This document shows positions 14,894 through 20,320 of a stretch of DNA of 20,320 bases, in pieces. The DNA is from a virus, in IMG/VR virus record IMGVR_UViG_3300025108_000491, positions 1 to 20,320 of that record; one strand, 5' to 3'. Within the stretch, counting starts at the first letter, position 1. Every line of letters starts with the position of its first letter. The position numbers and the translations under genes are program-made. The notes under the pieces were generated by a model, which saw nothing but the letters and a program-made list of their open reading frames with translations, searched no databases and was not told the origin of the DNA.

Positions 14894-16431
14894 TAGAATG
14901 GTGCCTCACCTGCTTCTATCTTTACGGGTTCTATTTCTACTTCTGACACAAATTCTGGTATACTCCAAACACGAATTGTTTTAGAGTTTCCCGTTGATGT
15001 TTTAAATCTTTTTACAATAGAACTATCTCCACTGTTTATTTCTTTCAATCTTTCTTGCACTTGTGCTCTTGTATAAACATCAAACTTTTTCTGTCTCATG
15101 AACTCCATTAAAGACTCAAGCCTAAAGTAAGTCTTATTTTCTTCTGCCTCGGTGTATGGTTTACCTAGCATAATCTCTTCGAAGGTTTGTGCTTGTACTC
15201 GACCCGTACAATAAGTTTCTAACAAAGATATAAACTGTCCTTTGTATGTAAGTTCTTCGGGTACATTGATTTCATTACAGTTCTCTAATAGTCCATTGAT
15301 TTGTTCTTCCCAAAGATTATCTCTTAACTTCGGGGGCATGAAATTTAATTGTTCCATACATGCTCTTTGAAATAGTCTTGGAGTTTGTAATTCATCTGTT
15401 GTTAACTCAAGTCTTCTCCCACCTATATCCACGAACCATAGTCTTGGCTCCGATAAGATAACAGATAGTCCACTAATTGTAGGCATAGATCCAACACCAA
15501 TACCATGCTTTAAAGTTCTACATACTCCTTGATTACAATGAGAAGACATAGGTTCTTCTTTACATAAGTATTGATATTCTTTTTTTTCTAATGTGTTTTG
15601 TATTGCTACGACTTCTGATGCCGTAAGTGGTGGTGTAAAGTCTTTTGCATTATGTTCTTCTAATTTAGATTTCCAATCTTCGGGAAAAGCTTTTTGTAAG
15701 AAAACACCAAGATGAAAGGCAGCTCGGTTTCTCCCCCCTTCGAATATACCTATTGACATTAATGAACGTAAGCACGGAACATAATTAGGATATAATTCGA
15801 CTGCCCCACCGATTGGTATCTTTAAGAAATCTTTCGGATTCGTTTTGACTTTTTGTATCTCTTCAATGAATTCCTGTAACGAAGCATCCTTATACGTTCC
15901 CTCCTTTTTGAGGATCGCATAACGGAAAGTCTGTTCGGAATCAAAGTACGGTAAATTAATAAAGTTACCCACATCGCCCCTTTCGACAAGAACTTGTTCT
16001 TGCTTTGGGAATATTTCACACCGACCATGCCCAAGTGCTGCAGAAATCTCAGCAGCTTTGTCTCTAAAATCGCTCGCATTCATCCACTCCTCAAAGAAAA
16101 AGAATATATGTGCACCACCAGATTTACTACGGCACACGATACACGGAACATTGAACTTCTCTAATTTATCTATTAATTCATTATGATCAAGAGGGTATTG
16201 ATCTATATCTAAAGCACCAAACTTACACTTGTTATCTTCATTGATTGGTATAGCACCGACACCTTGTTTACCATCGATGTGTCTTTGCATTAATTCAAGT
16301 GTTAATGGATTTCTTACAATGTAAGACTTTGCTTTTTGTTTACCAGCCATTCGTTGAGTTGACACTTCTGTCTGACCATGTGCTGATCGAAAACCTTCAA
16401 AGGCTTTCATTAATTCTTCTGCTAAATTCAC
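14893..16431 (-). CDS. Archaeo-eukaryotic-type primase (AEP) with putative Fe-S cysteines
   Basis: A 512-residue predicted primase or primase-polymerase. Residues about 40-165 hold the catalytic palm: FGALDID with Asp75 and Asp77, RSKSGGAHIFFFF with the motif II His108, and a third-motif region near Glu139 followed by GNFINLPYF. These are the features of AEP primases of the TOTE type. Residues 220-304 carry four cysteines (220, 290, 299, 304) around EGGRNRA and the SSHCNQGVC stretch, like the Fe-S-binding C-terminal part of AEP primases. The rest is helical and ends in GEAPF. It starts at GTG with GGAG 6 bases upstream, just after the terminator that follows the SSB-like gene. It would supply primers to the family A polymerase. 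The helicase domain of T7 gp4 is not present. Confidence 0.85.
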   Translation of the reverse strand: MNLAEELMKAFEGFRSAHGQTEVSTQRMAGKQKAKSYIVRNPLTLELMQRHIDGKQGVGAIPINEDNKCKFGALDIDQYPLDHNELIDKLEKFNVPCIVCRSKSGGAHIFFFFEEWMNASDFRDKAAEISAALGHGRCEIFPKQEQVLVERGDVGNFINLPYFDSEQTFRYAILKKEGTYKDASLQEFIEEIQKVKTNPKDFLKIPIGGAVELYPNYVPCLRSLMSIGIFEGGRNRAAFHLGVFLQKAFPEDWKSKLEEHNAKDFTPPLTASEVVAIQNTLEKKEYQYLCKEEPMSSHCNQGVCRTLKHGIGVGSMPTISGLSVILSEPRLWFVDIGGRRLELTTDELQTPRLFQRACMEQLNFMPPKLRDNLWEEQINGLLENCNEINVPEELTYKGQFISLLETYCTGRVQAQTFEEIMLGKPYTEAEENKTYFRLESLMEFMRQKKFDVYTRAQVQERLKEINSGDSSIVKRFKTSTGNSKTIRVWSIPEFVSEVEIEPVKIEAGEAPF

Positions 16432-16445
16432 TCTTCACTCCATAG

Positions 16446-16483
16446 AAAAAAGAGCCGTGGCTTGGAGGACATAGCCACGGCTC
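16446..16483 (-). terminator. Intrinsic terminator between SSB-like and primase genes
   Basis: On the minus strand a perfect 11-bp stem, GAGCCGTGGCT and AGCCACGGCTC, with a 10-base loop, is followed at once by six T residues. It starts 6 bases after the stop of the SSB-like gene and ends just before the primase ribosome site. The stem is GC-rich in an AT-rich genome. Some read-through must occur if the primase has no promoter of its own, so it probably works as a partial terminator that lowers expression of the downstream genes, or as a 3' stabiliser of the SSB message. Confidence 0.92.
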
Positions 16484-16489
16484 AGTTAA

Positions 16490-17281
16490 TTAAAACGGTA
16501 TTTCTTCGTCCTTCTGACTTGATGACATTTCATCGGCAGAAGCCGCAGCCATTTTAATTTCCCCTTTTCTAAAACTTTGATACATAGTCCTAGCCTCTAA
16601 CATCATAGCCTCTAGTTCCTTTGTCATCTCAGTTACACGATCAACCTTGTAGTTATACCAACTACCTTGATCATTACTTTCTGCAATAGTCTTAATAGAC
16701 CATGCAGTTCCATAGAGAGGCATAGGCTTACCCGAAGGTAGTCTTATGCCATTCTTCATAGTGTTCCATCTACGAGAGACTTTTAACTGTGTCTTCTTCA
16801 TATCAAGAACTGCTGGAGAACTTAACTTAGTTTCGGGATCCATCACTTGCACGAGATGTTGATGAGTCCTAACTAACTCATTACCAGACGGCAGAATTTC
16901 TGCCGCACCTTCACGAGTTGTTAAAGTTATGTCCTTATCATCGGGAGATAGTTCTCTTATGAAACCACCACCACTTGATCTAAGGGCGAACTCCAGGAAC
17001 TTCTTTTCAAAGAAACAAGGTACAACAATTATTCCTTCTTCTGCTCGGAAGACTTGTTGAGACACAGTATTAAAGATGTCGCCTTGTTCGGCTCCCTTCA
17101 TATACATACTGTCTTGCTTGTTTAATTGTGGCGATAGTGCTTGTAGTATCCTTATAAAAGGAATTTGCATATCGTCTGTTGTGAAGTTTTCAAGACCAGC
17201 ACCAGCTTCCTCTTCAAGTAATGAAGATAAATCTGATACTGCTACTTCTGTCTTTGCTTTTTGTGCTACTGCTTGGGACAT
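16490..17281 (-). CDS. ssb: Putative phage single-stranded DNA-binding protein
   Basis: A 263-residue protein ending QKDEEIPF (256-263), almost identical to the DDDIPF tip by which bacterial SSBs recruit replication and repair enzymes. It is preceded by a Ser/Ala/Lys-rich flexible linker from about 240. The body (about 30-235) is mixed alpha/beta with aromatic strands such as FEKKFLEFALRS, MPLYGTAWSIKTI and GSWYNYKVDRV, consistent with an OB-type core but not proof of it. It lies between a coiled-coil protein and the primase. Evidence for high expression is a consensus ribosome site (AAGGAGGT, 5 bases before ATG) and the strong terminator right after the stop. High output fits a stoichiometric SSB. 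It is longer than T7 gp2.5 or E. coli SSB. The assignment rests on the tail and context, so moderate confidence. Confidence 0.7.
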   Translation of the reverse strand: MSQAVAQKAKTEVAVSDLSSLLEEEAGAGLENFTTDDMQIPFIRILQALSPQLNKQDSMYMKGAEQGDIFNTVSQQVFRAEEGIIVVPCFFEKKFLEFALRSSGGGFIRELSPDDKDITLTTREGAAEILPSGNELVRTHQHLVQVMDPETKLSSPAVLDMKKTQLKVSRRWNTMKNGIRLPSGKPMPLYGTAWSIKTIAESNDQGSWYNYKVDRVTEMTKELEAMMLEARTMYQSFRKGEIKMAAASADEMSSSQKDEEIPF

Positions 17282-17850
17282 TACTGACCTCCTTTAATCT
17301 TTGCACGGTTACCAACATAAACTCCAAACGTATCGAAATCGACCTCTTGACCATCTTCGATTCTGTTCTTTATCCATGTCCTTAAAGTCATTGGGTGTAT
17401 ATGGGTTTTTTGGGCAGGATTTAGCCCTTGCTTTGATAAATCATCAAGCACGGCCCCCGCTACATTATCTTGACCCATCCCAAATTGAACAACGACTTCG
17501 TTCTTAATTATATCAGCCTCGCCAATAGAACGCAGAAAGTTAAATGCTTCTGCCTTCTTATCTTCAGGAATTCTTGCTGATACAAATTTTTCTACGGAGA
17601 CTTTGTTCCCATCTACTGTCAGACTTTGTACTCCAAGCTCTTCCATTAATGAAGGTATGTCCTCCTCATCAATAGTTCGCTTTTTGTACTGCAAGTCTTT
17701 CAAGTATTTTTCGGCATCCTTGACTTGTTTATCTAAGTCAACAGTTTGCCTTATAAGTGAAGATAGTCTTTTAGTACCATCTTCTCCAACCTTATCAAAT
17801 GCTTGAGGGTTGGCAGCTTCTTCTTCAAACAGTGAAAACACATCACTCAT
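17281..17850 (-). CDS. Conserved coiled-coil phage protein upstream of SSB
   Basis: A 189-residue acidic protein. Residues about 25-70 form a predicted coiled coil (LDKQVKDAEKYLKDLQYKKR followed by TIDEEDIPSLMEELG). Next comes a beta segment, SLTVDGNKVSVEKFVSARIP (76-95). The C-terminal half contains EADIIKNEVVVQFGMG, HIHPMTLRTWIKNRIEDGQE and FGVYVGNRAKI. This domain order is one I recognise from phages that place it directly before an SSB-like gene, but I know of no confirmed activity. A DNA-binding or SSB-partner role is inferred from its invariable-looking neighbour. Its own ribosome site is AGGAG, 6-8 bases from ATG. The 53-bp gap before it holds a small hairpin (ATACC-gaag-GGTAT) of doubtful meaning. 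It shares TAATG with the SSB-like gene. Confidence 0.72.
   Translation of the reverse strand: MSDVFSLFEEEAANPQAFDKVGEDGTKRLSSLIRQTVDLDKQVKDAEKYLKDLQYKKRTIDEEDIPSLMEELGVQSLTVDGNKVSVEKFVSARIPEDKKAEAFNFLRSIGEADIIKNEVVVQFGMGQDNVAGAVLDDLSKQGLNPAQKTHIHPMTLRTWIKNRIEDGQEVDFDTFGVYVGNRAKIKGGQ
17287..17294 (-). promoter_or_regulatory. Consensus Shine-Dalgarno site of the SSB-like gene
   Basis: AAGGAGGT on the minus strand, 5 bases before the ATG at 17281, is the best ribosome site in the window. It lies within the last codons (Lys-Gly-Gly) of the preceding gene, whose TAA shares a base with the SSB-like ATG. It fixes that start and predicts strong initiation. Confidence 0.85.
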
Positions 17851-17903
17851 CTTTCTCTCCTTCTTGTTTAAAGTTTATACCCTTCGGTATTGGAACTAAG
17901 GTT

Positions 17904-18083
17904 TTAACCCCTAGCTTGTTGCTTGTCAATAGAATTTGTTTGACTCTTTTTCCACATGTATTCTTGCTTAGTGAGAAAAGAAATCTGACCGCCTATTGAT
18001 CGGTCATTGTCTTGCGACAATTCTTTTAGCATGTTCCAAGTCTTGATTGGTACTGCTACTGATTTCCATTTTTCTGAATCCAT
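17904..18083 (-). CDS. Short ribbon-helix-helix-like DNA-binding protein
   Basis: A 59-residue protein, short enough to be missed by length cut-offs. The sequence KSVAVPIKTWNMLKELSQDN (7-26) then DRSIGGQISFLTKQEYMWKK (27-46) fits a ribbon-helix-helix repressor: one strand (KSVAVPI), helix A (KTWNMLKELSQDN), a turn at DRS, and helix B (IGGQISFLTKQEY). Proteins of this fold dimerise and usually bind operators near their own promoter. The ATG at 18083 has GGGAG with a 6-base spacing, and a sigma-70-like promoter lies directly upstream. It is thus the first gene of the transcript carrying the coiled-coil protein, the SSB-like protein and beyond. An early-gene repressor or host regulator is the natural reading. 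An antitoxin-like role is possible, but no toxin gene is adjacent. Confidence 0.78.
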   Translation of the reverse strand: MDSEKWKSVAVPIKTWNMLKELSQDNDRSIGGQISFLTKQEYMWKKSQTNSIDKQQARG

Positions 18084-18102
18084 TTGATTCTCCCTTTATT
18101 TT

Positions 18103-18131
18103 GTTATGCCTAAGATTTACTATAATGTCAA
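18103..18131 (-). promoter_or_regulatory. Sigma-70-like promoter of the RHH-SSB operon
   Basis: On the minus strand a perfect -35 hexamer TTGACA (18126-18131) is followed after exactly 17 bases by CATAAC (18103-18108), which keeps the central ATAA of the -10 box. Transcription would start near 18096, about 13 bases before the RHH start codon, giving a very short leader that contains the GGGAG ribosome site. It lies in the only gap (66 bp) of this part of the minus strand, between the nuclease stop and the RHH gene. This points to recognition by host RNA polymerase. Confidence 0.65.
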
Positions 18132-18145
18132 ATAATTTCTTATTT
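18130..18145. repeat. Inverted repeat overlapping the -35 box, possible operator
   Basis: AAATAA-4 bases-TTATTT, a perfect 6-bp inverted repeat, overlaps the upstream edge of the TTGACA box of the RHH promoter. A dimeric RHH protein bound here would block the promoter. The repeat is entirely A/T outside its spacer, so chance occurrence is likely enough to keep confidence low. Confidence 0.35.
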
Positions 18146-18149
18146 ATTT

Positions 18150-18644
18150 TTATATGACTTCTTTTAAAGGATGACTTGGCTCCATCCTAGCTAAGTATTG
18201 TTTTGTTTCTTCTATACTTCTATCTAATGCAAACTGCCACGATCTTGCCGTAATGTCTGGATCATTAATGAATGCATCTTTGTGTATTTTTTTAGTTACA
18301 CCACGGCACATACCTACGGGAAGAAATTGTATTTTTCTTTCGGGTAAACAAACCAAAGCTAATATGTCACAGTCTTCTTTTGTGTATGGTCTTTTTGGAT
18401 TGTTACCTTTACTTGTTGTAAAGCTATATTGCTTTCCGTTCTTCTTGTAGTTTTCATTCGTATGAGTCGATGTCTTTACTTCTATTCTTTGAGCAATCGG
18501 TACATTAAATCCTTTTATGGCAACTACATCTGTCCCGTCTTGTTTGACTAGGTCACATTGAACTCCTAGCATTGTTAATTCGAAAGCGGCAAAAAGTTCT
18601 CCAGCCGTTCCCGTTAGTTTCTCCGATCTTATACTTTTAGCCAT
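18150..18644 (-). CDS. PD-(D/E)XK nuclease, possible Holliday-junction resolvase
   Basis: A 164-residue single-domain nuclease. Glu16 (TAGELFAAFEL), Asp39 (QDGTDVVAI), then Glu55 and Lys57 in RIEVKTST fit the PD-(D/E)XK core, with the preceding helix LFAAFELTMLG typical of resolvase-like and PDDEXK_5-type members. A basic middle (YKKNGKQYSFTTSKGNNPKR) could contact DNA. The expected activity is metal-dependent cleavage of branched or host DNA, matching the role of T7 endonuclease I, although the sequences are not obviously related. The start overlaps the SNF2-like helicase gene by 16 bases, so the two are coexpressed and may act as one recombination or DNA-degradation module. It is the last gene before the RHH promoter. 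Confidence 0.78.
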   Translation of the reverse strand: MAKSIRSEKLTGTAGELFAAFELTMLGVQCDLVKQDGTDVVAIKGFNVPIAQRIEVKTSTHTNENYKKNGKQYSFTTSKGNNPKRPYTKEDCDILALVCLPERKIQFLPVGMCRGVTKKIHKDAFINDPDITARSWQFALDRSIEETKQYLARMEPSHPLKEVI

Positions 18645-20068
18645 TCTAAAACTTCCTCTCCTAATGTTTTGTTTGCTATTTTATCCTTTTGTAACAAGGA
18701 CTTAACTATGTGTACATCAACTGTGTTGGGGCACACTAAATCAACATATAGCACGGGTTTATGTTGACCTATTCTATGACATCTGTCTTCTGATTGTTTT
18801 CTTGACTCCAGGTTAAAGTCATTGGAGTAGTAAATTACATTCGATGCAGCCGTTAAAGTTATACCTCGACCACCCGTTTGTGCATTACTGACAAAGAACC
18901 TCGTCTCTGGATTTGTTTGAAAGTTATGTATTGCCGAGTCTCTATCTTCTTGGGAGGTGTCGCCATAATAAGTGACCACGGAACCCGATCCATAGGTTTT
19001 ACATAATTCGTTTTTAATTTTCTTTATGTCGTGACGAAACCTAGACCATATGATTATTTTGCCATCCATTTCTTCAATGACTTCCATCATTACTTTTATT
19101 CTGTTATTGGCAATCTCAACAGTTTCTCCATCGTCACTCACAAGATATCCACAGAGCAGTTGTTGTAGTCTAAGAAGTCTTGTCATAACTTCGGGTGCAG
19201 TAACCATCTCTCCATCTTCCAGAAACACGACCGAGGTTTTCTTCATACTTACATAATGTTCTTGTTGTGTTGATGTTAGTTCTACTTGCCTTGTTGTATA
19301 AATCTTATCGGGTAGATCCAAAGCTTCTTTCTTCGTTGTTCTGTGAGCAAACAGTTTTAGTTTCTGTGTTAGTTCTTCCAAATTTTTATAACCAACAACT
19401 TGATTGAAACTCATACTGCCCATTCTTTGTTGTTTGATAATGGCGAACCTTCCTTGGAAAGACCAATAGCTATCGTATCCAAGAAGTCTTTTATTTAGAA
19501 AAGCACATTGTGAATACAAATCTAGGGGCGATTGTGTTATTGGAGAACCCGTTAGTATTCTTTTATACTTGGCATTCTCTCCAAACTTCATGATTGATTT
19601 TGTACGTTTTGCTTTTACATTTTTGATTGTTGTTGACTCATCGATAGCGAGTAAGAATTCACTTCTGTGGGTAAACGATTCAAGGAACACGGGTGCTTTT
19701 TTTGTAACGAATGATTCCACATTCATTAATAGTATTCTAAACTTATCTCTTTTGGTTACACCTTCGCTTAATTTTTTCTTTTCGTTTTTTGTACAACTAG
19801 CTTTCCATAAATATATATCTGCATCTATATCATCGGGTAAATGGATTGGTATCTCATTGTTCTTCCAATTCATATACACACCCTTGGGGGCGACAACTAT
19901 TGCAGTATCAATTTCTTTCTGCTGCCAAAGCCAATAAATGTTGTCGATTAAAACTTTTGATTTGCCACAACCCATCTCCATAAAGTATGCGAAATTTTTC
20001 TTGTCGTGACTTTTTTGCAAAGCCTCTTCTTGATGAGCATAAGGCTTTGTCTTGTAATTGAATTGCAT
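18629..20068 (-). CDS. SNF2-like superfamily 2 helicase/translocase
   Basis: A 479-residue two-lobed ATPase. Lobe 1 has motif I FMEMGCGKSKVLID (Lys36), Ia VVAPKGVYMNW, II LAIDESTTIKN (Asp143-Glu144-Ser-Thr in place of DEAH) and III ILTGSPITQSP (171-181). Lobe 2 has IIIWSRFRHDI, a YYGD segment, motif V TGGRGITLTAASNVIYYSND and motif VI QSEDRCHRIGQ (425-435). The HRxGQ ending and ASxVIYY-ND run are hallmarks of SNF2-type enzymes. These usually translocate on double-stranded DNA, so remodelling of forks or branch migration is a better guess than strand unwinding. It starts with ATG after AGGGG (about 6-base spacing) and overlaps the following PD-(D/E)XK gene. The Cys in Walker A (GCGKS) is an uncommon but tolerated variation. 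Confidence 0.92.
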   Translation of the reverse strand: MQFNYKTKPYAHQEEALQKSHDKKNFAYFMEMGCGKSKVLIDNIYWLWQQKEIDTAIVVAPKGVYMNWKNNEIPIHLPDDIDADIYLWKASCTKNEKKKLSEGVTKRDKFRILLMNVESFVTKKAPVFLESFTHRSEFLLAIDESTTIKNVKAKRTKSIMKFGENAKYKRILTGSPITQSPLDLYSQCAFLNKRLLGYDSYWSFQGRFAIIKQQRMGSMSFNQVVGYKNLEELTQKLKLFAHRTTKKEALDLPDKIYTTRQVELTSTQQEHYVSMKKTSVVFLEDGEMVTAPEVMTRLLRLQQLLCGYLVSDDGETVEIANNRIKVMMEVIEEMDGKIIIWSRFRHDIKKIKNELCKTYGSGSVVTYYGDTSQEDRDSAIHNFQTNPETRFFVSNAQTGGRGITLTAASNVIYYSNDFNLESRKQSEDRCHRIGQHKPVLYVDLVCPNTVDVHIVKSLLQKDKIANKTLGEEVLEWLKV

Positions 20069-20077
20069 ATAGTCCCC

Positions 20078-20320
20078 TTATATGTATGTTAGCGATGAAC
20101 TCGCAGAATGTCTTTCTTTATATTTGTCTCTATATTTTTCTTCTGGCTTGACGGCTTCAGGATCATCCGTCCCTCTAAAATCTGTCTCGGGTAGTTCACT
20201 TTGCTCTTCTGTTGTTAGGAAGGGTCCCCAATATCCACCCCATCCATCTAAAGCATTTCTTTCTTTTCTCTTCCAACCTTCTAGCCTAGCTATCTTTTGA
20301 ATCGTCTCCCCATCCGTCCC
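20078..20320 (-). CDS. Unknown phage protein, C-terminal fragment
   Basis: The frame is open to the right edge of the window, and the last 80 codons are visible before TAA. The fragment begins with a helical charged part (IQKIARLEGWKRKERNALDG), then an aromatic turn, GWGGYWGPFL, and a long acidic/basic polar tail with no hydrophobic core, rich in Glu, Lys, Asp and Ser. Its end lies 9 bases before the SNF2-like start, so it belongs to the same operon. I cannot name a family. The tail looks disordered. The missing N-terminal part decides what this is. Confidence 0.65.
   Translation of the reverse strand, partial: GTDGETIQKIARLEGWKRKERNALDGWGGYWGPFLTTEEQSELPETDFRGTDDPEAVKPEEKYRDKYKERHSASSSLTYI

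Noticed and set aside
14893-16431. TOTE-type primase as a sign of a TOTE conflict (defence) system
   Set aside because: No fused helicase or endonuclease partner of that system. The gene sits among phage replication genes, so a replicative primase is simpler.
18121-18126. Perfect TATAAT on the plus strand
   Set aside because: No -35 match at the right distance, and no plus-strand gene follows. It is the reverse of bases within the minus-strand promoter region.
17904-18644. RHH protein as an antitoxin with a neighbouring toxin
   Set aside because: The neighbours are a PD-(D/E)XK nuclease under separate transcription and a coiled-coil replication-operon protein. Neither looks like a toxin of known RHH systems.
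19569-19937. Plus-strand frame of 122 codons inside the SNF2-like gene
   Set aside because: It covers helicase motifs on the other strand, and its Phe/Ser/Ile-rich product is typical of a shadow frame.
1-20320. CRISPR array, insertion sequence, integrase or attachment site
   Set aside because: No regularly spaced direct repeats, transposase or recombinase motifs, or tRNA-derived att-like sequence were seen on reading both strands.

Overview
The window looks like the central part of the genome of a tailed, podovirus-like marine phage, probably infecting an AT-rich alphaproteobacterium of the SAR11/Pelagibacter type. The phage call rests on internal virion (ejection) proteins next to an M15 peptidase, and on a family A DNA polymerase, a primase, helicases and a nuclease packed with 1-16 bp gene overlaps. 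The host call is inference. It rests on visibly AT-rich DNA, on two small genes of families common in alphaproteobacteria (DUF1127 and DUF1289), and on resemblance, from memory, of several small proteins to pelagiphage and uncultured marine phage proteins. No integrase, RNA polymerase, capsid, portal or terminase gene lies in the window.

Plus strand, 1 to about 10,750, late genes. The C-terminal end of a tail structural protein is followed by a small virion protein, a membrane-active-looking internal protein, a Gln-rich repeat protein, a 547-residue protein and a giant 1527-residue ejection protein. Next come an M15-type cell-wall peptidase, four small or unrecognised proteins, a DUF1289 iron-sulfur-like protein, a 190-bp gene-free leader and a DUF1127 regulator. 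Most genes touch through TAATG, ATGA or GTGA junctions, so translational coupling is likely.

Minus strand, 20,320 down to 10,745, replication genes. In transcription order these are: the end of an unknown protein, a SNF2-like helicase, a PD-(D/E)XK nuclease, a 59-residue ribbon-helix-helix (RHH) protein behind a consensus-like sigma-70 promoter, a coiled-coil protein, a putative single-stranded DNA-binding protein ending in EEIPF, an intrinsic terminator, an archaeo-eukaryotic-type (AEP) primase with four conserved cysteines, two small proteins, a UvrD-like helicase, a DUF6378-like protein and a proofreading DNA polymerase I. Together they make most of a replisome and a recombination module, without a DnaB- or T7 gp4-type replicative helicase in view. 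The two strands converge at 10,745-10,748, where the stop codons of DUF1127 and the polymerase overlap with no terminator between them.

The most interesting points are the host-like DUF1127/DUF1289 pair at the end of the late operon, the terminator inside the replication operon, the RHH gene with its own promoter and possible operator, Leu at the polymerase position equivalent to E. coli Phe762, and the non-T7 primase/helicase set.
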